The notes beneath the pieces were generated by a model. It saw only the letters and a list, made by a program, of their open reading frames with translations, was not told where the DNA came from and made no database searches. The translations under genes were made by a program, and so were the position numbers. From the NCBI GenBank assembly GCA_017391665.1, contig JAFOXS010000190.1:1-6341 (forward strand): DNA of 6,341 nucleotides, read 5' to 3'. This document shows, piece after piece, positions 1-5,377 of the stretch (its first letter is position 1; the number at the start of each line of letters is the position of its first letter). This DNA is from Alistipes sp. GTDB taxonomy: Bacteria > Bacteroidota > Bacteroidia > Bacteroidales > Rikenellaceae.

Positions 1-106
1 GATACACACGTGCGGCACGATGGGCGGTGCGCCCCTCCAGAAAGAGACGATAGAGCGCATAGAAGAGTGCGCTACACAACATAAACTCAAGTATATATCG
101 TATCAT
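1..106 (-). CDS. BlaR1/MecR1-like M56 metallopeptidase sensor, N-terminus only (cut by window edge)
   Basis: Reading leftward from the ATG at 106-104 there is an open frame of 35 codons running off the window. It begins MIRYILEFMLCSALFYALYR and continues with LFLEGRTAHRAARVY. A hydrophobic helix (about residues 5-23) followed by an LxLEGRTxHRxxRxY-type stretch is the characteristic start of Bacteroidota M56-family proteins (BlaR1/MecR1-like), whose first transmembrane helix leads into a short basic loop. In this family an integral-membrane zinc protease senses an extracytoplasmic signal and causes inactivation of the partner BlaI-type repressor. The gene starts 29 bp after the stop of the BlaI-like gene in the same direction, which is the usual blaI-blaR order and strongly supports the call. 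The HExxH catalytic motif lies outside the window and cannot be checked. A second in-frame ATG is residue 9, but the upstream one keeps the whole helix. Confidence 0.8.
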   Translation of the reverse strand, partial: MIRYILEFMLCSALFYALYRLFLEGRTAHRAARVY

Positions 107-135
107 AACACTCGGAGTTTAAGGCAATTAAAGAC

Positions 136-513
136 TTATTTCTGCAAGAGTTTCATAATCTCGTCGGCCTCCTCCATCGAGATTGACTTATTTGAAGAGA
201 GGAACGACACCATACGGCTCGGCGAGCCACCGAAAAAGTTGTTCAGCACCGACGACATAAAGCCCTGTGTGTAGGTATCACGATCGACCAGGGGCGAATA
301 TTCGTGGCTCTTGCCATAGGCACGATGCGTCACAAAACCCTTCTTCTCGAGGATGCGAACAACGGTTGAGACGGTATTATAGGCTGGCTTGGGCTCGGGC
401 AGAGCCTCCAGAATATCATTAACAAAGCCTGAGCCACGCTCCCATAAAATCTGCATAATCTCCAGCTCGGCACGCGTAAGTTCCTGTGTGCGAGACTTTA
501 ATCTATCTGCCAT
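136..513 (-). CDS. BlaI/MecI/CopY-family winged-helix transcriptional repressor
   Basis: This is a 125-residue protein, the usual length for BlaI/MecI repressors. A winged-helix DNA-binding domain occupies about residues 10-75. LTRAELEIMQILWERGSG (12-29) is the hallmark first helix, AYNTVSTVVRILEKKG (44-59) the recognition helix, and THRAYGKSHEYSPLV (62-76) the wing. The C-terminal part (about 78-125) is the helical dimerisation segment, which in this family also carries the site cut on induction. By my alignment from memory, the Asn-Phe bond cut in staphylococcal BlaI/MecI corresponds here to Ser103-Phe104. The start ATG at 513-511 gives the standard N-terminus; no Shine-Dalgarno is present, as is common in Bacteroidota. 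It heads an operon with the M56 gene downstream. Tandem palindromes in its own promoter suggest autorepression. The regulated genes and inducing signal cannot be read from the window; it need not be beta-lactam resistance. Confidence 0.93.
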   Translation of the reverse strand: MADRLKSRTQELTRAELEIMQILWERGSGFVNDILEALPEPKPAYNTVSTVVRILEKKGFVTHRAYGKSHEYSPLVDRDTYTQGFMSSVLNNFFGGSPSRMVSFLSSNKSISMEEADEIMKLLQK

Positions 514-636
514 ATTTCTATATAATTAGGTAATAACGCTGATGCAATGCCCGTTAAACGGATATCTCACAGCTGTTTATGATTCTTTACAAAAGGTTAC
601 GATAGTTTATGATACGTTGTTCTCATTTTCCTAACA

Positions 637-667
637 CAAATCTACAACTATAATTTTAGTTATACAA
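637..667 (-). promoter_or_regulatory. Promoter of the blaI-like operon (Bacteroidota type)
   Basis: On the minus strand TAGATTTG (644-637) is an exact match to the Bacteroidota -7 consensus TAnnTTTG. A TTG (667-665) lies 20 bp upstream of it as the -33 element. Transcription would start near 630, giving a leader of roughly 115 nt before the repressor's ATG. The motif and spacing are seen directly; activity is inferred. Confidence 0.7.
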
Positions 668-681
668 CTATTTTTATAGTT
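643..681. promoter_or_regulatory. Tandem palindromic operators, probable BlaI-type repressor sites
   Basis: There are two adjacent inverted repeats. The first core, AACTATAATTTTAGTT (646-661), pairs at 7 of 8 positions and extends by two more pairs to 643-664. The second, AACTATTTTTATAGTT (666-681), has perfect 6-bp arms around four T. Their equivalent positions are 20 bp apart, and both fit AACTAT-N4-ATAGTT, resembling the ACTAC-n-GTAGT dyads bound by BlaI/MecI. The first fills the spacer between the -33 and -7 elements and the second covers the -33 element, so a bound repressor dimer at either would block polymerase. This implies autoregulation by the BlaI-like protein encoded just downstream. 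Confidence 0.72.
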
Positions 682-731
682 TTTTTTTTCAAAAAAGGTC
701 CCGAGAACCGAAATAGGGTAGGTATAGCAAC

Positions 732-763
732 AAAAAAAAAGCCACCTCTACAAGAGAAGTGGC
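732..763 (-). terminator. Intrinsic terminator of the mutase gene
   Basis: Read on the minus strand, a stem GCCAC/GTGGC (741-745 with 759-763), one mismatch, three further pairs and a 5-nt loop are followed directly by nine T (740-732). It lies 20 bp beyond the stop codon of the leftward mutase gene. It separates that gene from the blaI-like promoter. Confidence 0.88.
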
Positions 764-783
764 CATTATATATAAGGTATAAA

Positions 784-2529
784 TTATACCAAATCCAGAT
801 CCATCTTGATGCGAAGCATCTTCGCCTCCAACTGCGACTGCACATCGTCAAACTGCTCGACAGAGGGCAGATCGGCCTTCACACCAAAGTAGAACTTAAT
901 CTTAGGCTCCGTTCCCGAGGGACGAACCGAGATAATCGTGCCATCGGCAGTGATCCACTGCAGCACGTTGCTCGAATCCTGATCGATAGGAGTCACCACA
1001 CCGCTACGCATATTGGTCTCCTCCAACGACTTATAGTCGCGAACGATGAGCACCTCCGAGCCTGCCAGCTCCTTGGGAGGATTGGTGCGGTAGTTAACCA
1101 TGATCTGCTGAATCTCCTCAGCACCCTCCTTGCCCTTGCGAACAAGCGACACCAAAGACTCACGATAGAAGCCATACTTAACGTAGAGCTGCTGCAACCA
1201 CTCATATAGCGTAAGACCCATAGTATCCTTTGCCCATGCCGCAGCCTCGGCAGCCAAAGCACACGCCGAAACTGCATCCTTATCGCGCACGTAGTCGCCA
1301 GCAAGGTAGCCGAAGCTCTCCTCGCCACCGCCGATATACTTCGCCGTAGCCTCGTTCTCGCGGATAATCTTGGCGATATACTTAAAGCCTGTGAGGCAAT
1401 CGTAGCACTTAACACCGAAGTGCGCTGCCACAGCATTTGCCATCTGCGAGGTTACGATAGTCTTGATAACATACTGATTACCATCCAACTCGCCACGCTC
1501 GGCCCAGCGCGTAAGCTGATAGCTCAAAAGCAGAGCCAACGTCTGGTTACCGTTCAAAAGAACATACTCACCCGTGCCCGTACGCAGAGCCACACCAATA
1601 CGGTCGGCATCGGGGTCGGTAGCCAGCACCAGGTCGGCACCCTCCTTACGACCGAGCTCCATAGCCTGCAACATAGTCTTACGCTCCTCGGGGTTGGGCG
1701 ACTCGACAGTGGGGAAGTTACCATCAACTACAGCCTGCTCGGGCACAACGAAGACGTTAGAGAAGCCGAACTCCTTCAATGCCATAGGCACCAAACGTAC
1801 ACCCGCACCATGCAAGGGGGTATATACGATCTTCATATCGTGGTACTTTGCCACACTCTCGGGCGAGAGCTGGATATCGTTCTTGATGCGGTCGATATAT
1901 CGCTTGTCGAAGGTCTCGTCAAGAATTGTGATATTCTCGGGGTTCTGACCAGTGAGTACCTGTGAATTATGGGTAATCTTTGCAACCTCCTCAATGATGT
2001 TCTTATCGTGTGGGGGAGTAACCTGCGCACCATCGCTCCAGTAGGCCTTGTAACCGTTGTACTCCTTGGGGTTGTGCGACGCGGTGATCACCACGCCAGA
2101 GTGGAGCTTAAGCTCACGAATCGTGAAGCTGAGCTCGGGCACGGGACGCAGATCGTCGAACAGATATACCTGGAAACCATTTGAGGCAAAAATATCGGCT
2201 ACACGCTCAGCAAAAAGGCGTGAATTATTACGGCTGTCGTGTGCCACGGCAACACGTACCTGCTCGCCCTCGAAGGTCTTCTTGAGGTAGTTAGCCAAGC
2301 CCTGTGTTGCAGTACCTACCGTGTAGATATTCATACGGTTACTACCCACGCCCATAATACCGCGCAAACCTGCGGTACCAAACTCCATATCTTTATAGAA
2401 ACTCTCTGTGAGTTCCTTTTTATCGTTGTCAATCAAATATTTAACCTGCGCTTTAGTAGCCTCATCGTAATCTCCATCCAACCACGCCTGGGCTTTCGCC
2501 ATTACAATCTGATCTAAATCGTTTGTCAT
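784..2529 (-). CDS. Phosphoglucomutase/phosphomannomutase (alpha-D-phosphohexomutase, PgcA-like)
   Basis: This is a cytoplasmic enzyme of 581 residues, the length typical of PgcA-type bacterial phosphoglucomutases. All four family signatures are intact. The phosphoserine loop TASHNP (149-154) has catalytic Ser151. The Mg-binding loop is DPDADR (305-310), the sugar-specificity loop GGGEESFG (400-407), and the phosphate-binding loop RPSGTEPK (536-543). GTAGLRG (51-57) near the N-terminus is also typical. The family interconverts hexose-1-phosphate and hexose-6-phosphate through a bisphosphate intermediate, feeding UDP-glucose or GDP-mannose synthesis for envelope polysaccharides and glycogen. 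Whether glucose or mannose is preferred cannot be settled by eye, though the GEESFG loop and length favour glucose. It appears monocistronic, with its own promoter and terminator, and is divergent from dnaA. The ATG at 2529-2527 gives the expected N-terminal helix; no Shine-Dalgarno is seen. Confidence 0.95.
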   Translation of the reverse strand: MTNDLDQIVMAKAQAWLDGDYDEATKAQVKYLIDNDKKELTESFYKDMEFGTAGLRGIMGVGSNRMNIYTVGTATQGLANYLKKTFEGEQVRVAVAHDSRNNSRLFAERVADIFASNGFQVYLFDDLRPVPELSFTIRELKLHSGVVITASHNPKEYNGYKAYWSDGAQVTPPHDKNIIEEVAKITHNSQVLTGQNPENITILDETFDKRYIDRIKNDIQLSPESVAKYHDMKIVYTPLHGAGVRLVPMALKEFGFSNVFVVPEQAVVDGNFPTVESPNPEERKTMLQAMELGRKEGADLVLATDPDADRIGVALRTGTGEYVLLNGNQTLALLLSYQLTRWAERGELDGNQYVIKTIVTSQMANAVAAHFGVKCYDCLTGFKYIAKIIRENEATAKYIGGGEESFGYLAGDYVRDKDAVSACALAAEAAAWAKDTMGLTLYEWLQQLYVKYGFYRESLVSLVRKGKEGAEEIQQIMVNYRTNPPKELAGSEVLIVRDYKSLEETNMRSGVVTPIDQDSSNVLQWITADGTIISVRPSGTEPKIKFYFGVKADLPSVEQFDDVQSQLEAKMLRIKMDLDLV

Positions 2530-2585
2530 TACGTTATAAGTTTTATCTATAATTAATATTCTCTACTCAAGTAATTTTTGATACA

Positions 2586-2616
2586 CAAATATACAACTTT
2601 TTTTTCAATTATTCAA
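2586..2616 (-). promoter_or_regulatory. Promoter of the mutase gene (Bacteroidota type)
   Basis: On the minus strand TATATTTG (2593-2586) matches TAnnTTTG exactly, with TTG (2616-2614) exactly 20 bp upstream. The start site would be near 2580, giving a leader of about 50 nt. The 16 bp around the -7 element (2583-2598) match the blaI-like promoter (634-649) at 15 positions. Confidence 0.68.
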
Positions 2617-2713
2617 TATCAGCGAGTTAAAAATCGCGCCTCAAAAAAGTATTATTTTTCTATATATAAAAAAAGATAAAAAACAAGCGCTCGAGAGAAT
2701 TATTTTAACAAAA

Positions 2714-2722
2714 TTATTCACA
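2714..2722 (+). promoter_or_regulatory. DnaA box upstream of dnaA, possible autoregulatory site
   Basis: TTATTCACA fits the relaxed consensus TTWTNCACA and differs from the strong box TTATCCACA at one base. It lies 162 bp before the dnaA start in the AT-rich stretch. It overlaps CAACTTTG (2721-2728), one base away from the -7 consensus TAnnTTTG. If that is the dnaA promoter, DnaA bound to the box would repress its own gene. No TTG sits at the proper upstream distance, so the promoter part is weak. Confidence 0.5.
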
Positions 2723-2884
2723 ACTTTGCAATGTCAAAGGAAACAATCAGCGACAAAGTGAATCGACCCCGTGTGCCGCTTTTATATATATAAGACCGCA
2801 AGGCCATATATAAGGGTGGTAGGGACAAGATTCGCACCAAAGATAATAATTTTACCCGAAAACAACACCGTTTAATCGATAATA

Positions 2885-4297
2885 ATGGCTAACTCACAAA
2901 CATACAACGAGGTATGGCAGTCATGCATGAACCAAATCAAGAAGCAGACCTCTAACGAGGAGTTTGCACGTTGGTTTGCGCCCATCACGCCCATTGCGTT
3001 TGATGGCACAAAATTGCGTCTGCGCGTACCCAATGTGAACTACGCCAAGCATATCGAGCAGAACTATCTCGAGATCCTGCGTCCGGTCATCTTCCAGATG
3101 TTTGGCAACCAGACTCGACTGGTATATGCTGTGCCCAACAGCGAGGAGAAGACTCCCATCTCGGCCAATGCCGACATGACAGCCATCTCGCAGCACGTCA
3201 CACAGACCAACACGCAGAACATCCCTCGCAATCCGTTTGTGATTCCCGGCTTGAAGAAGGTCAAGTTCCCCACGCAGCTCAGCCCCAAGTACACATTCTC
3301 GACACATGTCGAGGGTGAGTGCAACCGCCTGGCTCGCTCGGCGGGTATGACTGTGGCTCTGAATCCCGGATCATCGCCCTTCAATCCGTTATATATATAT
3401 GGAGCATCGGGACTGGGCAAGACCCACATCGTGCAGGCTATCGGCCACGAGGTGTGCGAACGTCATCCCGAGTTGCAGGTGCTGTATGTCTCGACCAACA
3501 AGTTCCAGGCACAGTTCCTCACTGCATACAAAAATGGCGAGATCAACGAGTTCATCAACTTCTACCAGATGATCGATGTGCTCATCATCGACGATATTCA
3601 GGAGCTCTCGGGTAACAAGGTTGCTACGCAGAATGCATTCTTTAACATCTTCAACCACCTGCAGCTGGCCGGCAAGCAGATTATCCTTACGTCGGACAAG
3701 CCGCCCGTAGAGTTGAAGGATATCGAGCAGCGTCTGCTTACCCGTTTCAAGTGGGGTCTATCGGCTATGATTGATACTCCCGACTATGAGACTAAGCTCA
3801 AGATCATCCGCTCGAAGGCCGACAGCATGGGAATCAACCTTCCCGAGGATGTGGTAACATATCTTGCCGACAATATTTCGGCTAACATCCGCGAGATTGA
3901 GGGCGCACTGCTCTCGCTCAATGCCAACGTGTCGTACATGAACCGCCGCATATCTACCTCACTTGCAAAGGAGGTACTGAAGGCCTATGTACATATGTCG
4001 CAGAAGGAGATTTCGATCGGCCGCATCACGGATATCGTATGCAAGTATTTCGAGATCGACGAGCAGAGCTTCAACTCATCGAAGCGTACGCGCGAGGTAG
4101 CACAGGCTCGCCAGATTGCGATGTACCTGGCCAAGCAGCACACCAAGCTGCCTTTGGCGGCTATCGGCTCGGCTATCGGTGGTCGTAACCACGCTACGGT
4201 TCTGCACTCATGCAAGAACGTGAGCAACCTCATCGAGACCGACAAGGTGGTAAAGAGCCAGATCGAGGAGATCGAAAAGATTATTTTGGCAGGATAG
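2885..4297 (+). CDS. dnaA: Chromosomal replication initiator protein DnaA
   Basis: This is a complete 470-residue DnaA with the four-domain layout. Domain I (about 5-82) starts with the NEVWQSCMNQI helix and includes the EEFARWFAPITP segment. A short polar linker (about 85-125) is domain II. The AAA+ ATPase (about 128-345) has Walker A GASGLGKT (173-180), Walker B VLIIDDIQ (232-239), sensor 1 ILTSDKPP (267-274), the arginine-finger segment RLLTRFKWGL (283-292) and sensor 2 NIREIEGAL (334-342). Domain IV (about 375-465) binds DnaA boxes through RQIAMYLAKQHT and GGRNHATVLH (432-441). DnaA-ATP forms a filament at the origin, opens the AT-rich element and recruits the DnaB helicase. The base-contacting signature is usually GRDHTTV; here Asp and the first Thr are Asn435 and Ala437. 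The ATG at 2885 gives a standard N-terminus with no Shine-Dalgarno. The divergent neighbour is a sugar-phosphate mutase. Confidence 0.98.
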   Translation: MANSQTYNEVWQSCMNQIKKQTSNEEFARWFAPITPIAFDGTKLRLRVPNVNYAKHIEQNYLEILRPVIFQMFGNQTRLVYAVPNSEEKTPISANADMTAISQHVTQTNTQNIPRNPFVIPGLKKVKFPTQLSPKYTFSTHVEGECNRLARSAGMTVALNPGSSPFNPLYIYGASGLGKTHIVQAIGHEVCERHPELQVLYVSTNKFQAQFLTAYKNGEINEFINFYQMIDVLIIDDIQELSGNKVATQNAFFNIFNHLQLAGKQIILTSDKPPVELKDIEQRLLTRFKWGLSAMIDTPDYETKLKIIRSKADSMGINLPEDVVTYLADNISANIREIEGALLSLNANVSYMNRRISTSLAKEVLKAYVHMSQKEISIGRITDIVCKYFEIDEQSFNSSKRTREVAQARQIAMYLAKQHTKLPLAAIGSAIGGRNHATVLHSCKNVSNLIETDKVVKSQIEEIEKIILAG

Positions 4298-4375
4298 GGT
4301 ATATCCTCCACCATAGAAAAAACAACCTATTCCCATACAGGCACTAAAACGAAAACCTTAAAACCATATAGCCTT

Positions 4376-5308
4376 ATGAGAAAAACACTGTTCACACTGA
4401 TGGCACTCATCTGTGCCATTGGCCTCACCCACGCACAGCAGCAGCGAACCAAGACTACGAGCATCCTGGAGATATACGATATAGAGAAGGGTACTCGCAC
4501 AGTGGTAAAGGAGTTTGCAGACATGCACATCGAGGCCCCCAACTGGACCATGGATGGCAAGTGGCTTATCTTCAACAGCCGTGGCCGCCTCTACAAGATC
4601 TCTCCCGACAACCCCACAGAGCCCATCCTCATCAACACTGAGTTTGCTGGCGCATGCAACAACGACCACGTCCTCTCGTTCGATGGCAAGTCAATCGCCA
4701 TCAGTCATGGCACCAAGGAGGATCGTCGCTCACGCATCTATACGCTTCCTATCGAGGGTGGCACACCGCGCCTGATCACGCCCCTTGCTCCGAGCTATCT
4801 GCACGGCTGGAGCCCCGATGGCAAGTGGCTGGCATACTGCGCCTTCCGCGACAATAGCAAGATTCAGGATATCTACGTTATTCCCGCCGAGGGTGGCGAG
4901 GAGATTCGTCTTACAACTGCCGAGGGTCTGGACGATGGCCCCGAGTATTCACCCGATGGCAAGTATATCTGGTTCAACTCCGTTCGTACTGGTCTTATGC
5001 AGGTATGGCGCATGAAGGCTGACGGCAGCGAGCAGACACAGATGACCTTCGATGAGCAGAGCAACGCATGGTTCCCCCACGTATCACCCGACGGCAAGCA
5101 GGTTGTATATCTGATCTACCACAAAGGCGATCTGGAGCCTGGCCAGCACGTAGCCAACAAGAACGTAGAGCTGCGTTTGATGTCAGCCCAGGGTGGCGAG
5201 TATAAGACCGTTGTTAAACTCTTCGGTGGTCAGGGTACTATCAACGTAAATTCTTGGGCACCCGACAGCAAGCGTTTTGCATTTGTAAGTTACCGATTGG
5301 AGGAGTAA
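4376..5308 (+). CDS. Exported TolB-like beta-propeller protein (PD40/WD40-like repeats)
   Basis: This is a 310-residue protein with a clear signal peptide: basic MRK, a hydrophobic core [13 protein letters not shown] (5-17) and a likely cut after THA (20), leaving mature QQQ. It is therefore expected in the periplasm or outside; no lipobox is present, as Cys13 lies inside the hydrophobic core. The mature part contains six PD40-type strands of the (S/T)xDGKxxxF/Y kind: [11 protein letters not shown] (56-66), [10 protein letters not shown] (101-110), [11 protein letters not shown] (144-154), [11 protein letters not shown] (190-200), [11 protein letters not shown] (235-245) and [11 protein letters not shown] (293-303). 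This suggests a six-bladed propeller like TolB's C-terminal half. It lacks TolB's N-terminal domain and any peptidase domain, so it is not tolB itself or a complete DPP-IV-type peptidase. Its role is unknown; such propellers usually bind proteins or glycans. It follows dnaA by 78 bp without a terminator. Confidence 0.88.
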   Translation: MRKTLFTLMALICAIGLTHAQQQRTKTTSILEIYDIEKGTRTVVKEFADMHIEAPNWTMDGKWLIFNSRGRLYKISPDNPTEPILINTEFAGACNNDHVLSFDGKSIAISHGTKEDRRSRIYTLPIEGGTPRLITPLAPSYLHGWSPDGKWLAYCAFRDNSKIQDIYVIPAEGGEEIRLTTAEGLDDGPEYSPDGKYIWFNSVRTGLMQVWRMKADGSEQTQMTFDEQSNAWFPHVSPDGKQVVYLIYHKGDLEPGQHVANKNVELRLMSAQGGEYKTVVKLFGGQGTINVNSWAPDSKRFAFVSYRLEE

Positions 5309-5326
5309 AACTTCTTTTTGTAACAT

Positions 5327-5364
5327 AAAAATACCGCAGGAATTTCTCTTGCGGTATTTTTTTT
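5327..5364 (+). terminator. Intrinsic terminator after the propeller gene
   Basis: The arm AATACCGCA (5330-5338) pairs perfectly with TGCGGTATT (5350-5358). It has an 11-nt loop and runs into a tract of eight T (5357-5364); flanking A residues from 5327 extend the stem. It begins 19 bp after the stop codon. Because the upstream arm is preceded by A residues, it could also stop leftward transcription. Confidence 0.9.
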
Positions 5365-5377
5365 ATAACTTAGCGGT

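Larger units (their letters stand above)
514..783. other. Intergenic region between the blaI-like gene and the mutase gene
   Basis: These 270 bp hold the leader, promoter and operators of the leftward blaI-like operon (roughly 514-681) and the terminator of the mutase gene (732-763). The leader contains a 9-bp direct repeat GTTTATGAT at 575-583 and 605-613, exactly 30 bp apart, and an 11-bp palindrome CCGTTAAACGG (551-561). Neither has a known role. I see no gene here. Confidence 0.7.
2530..2884. other. AT-rich intergenic region between the divergent mutase gene and dnaA
   Basis: This 355-bp region has two parts. The left part (about 2530-2616) is the leader and promoter of the mutase gene. 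The right part is the dnaA upstream region: long A/T runs at 2640-2725, a DnaA box at 2714-2722, a perfect 12-bp palindrome TTATATATATAA (2782-2793), and the 9-bp repeat ATATATAAG at 2786-2794 and 2806-2814, 20 bp apart. The bases just before the dnaA start are A-rich with no Shine-Dalgarno. I could not identify a dnaA promoter with both elements. AT-richness and a DnaA box next to dnaA recall an origin, but only one good box is present, so I do not call oriC. Confidence 0.6.

Noticed and set aside
20..274. 84-codon rightward open frame
   Set aside because: It lies antisense to the M56 N-terminus and the blaI-like gene, both of which have clear family signatures; its protein resembles nothing known to me.
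1420..1965. 181-codon rightward open frame
   Set aside because: It is wholly antisense to the mutase gene and is explained by that gene's codon pattern; no domain signature.
2622..2637. Small hairpin GCGA/TCGC upstream of dnaA
   Set aside because: Only four pairs around an 8-nt loop, with no T tract; probably chance.
2530..2884. Chromosomal origin (oriC) next to dnaA
   Set aside because: Only one good DnaA box was found on either strand. An origin would be expected to show a cluster, and I cannot compute GC skew beyond the window.
2514..2884. Riboswitch or structured RNA leader upstream of the mutase gene or dnaA
   Set aside because: No long complementary arms or known conserved core could be seen; the sequence is mostly simple A/T runs.
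4298..4375. Terminator after dnaA
   Set aside because: No inverted repeat followed by T residues is present in this gap.
5366..5373. Consensus promoter for the WYL gene
   Set aside because: TAACTTAG is one base off the -7 consensus and has no TTG about 20 bp upstream, so I mention it only as a possibility and not as a feature.
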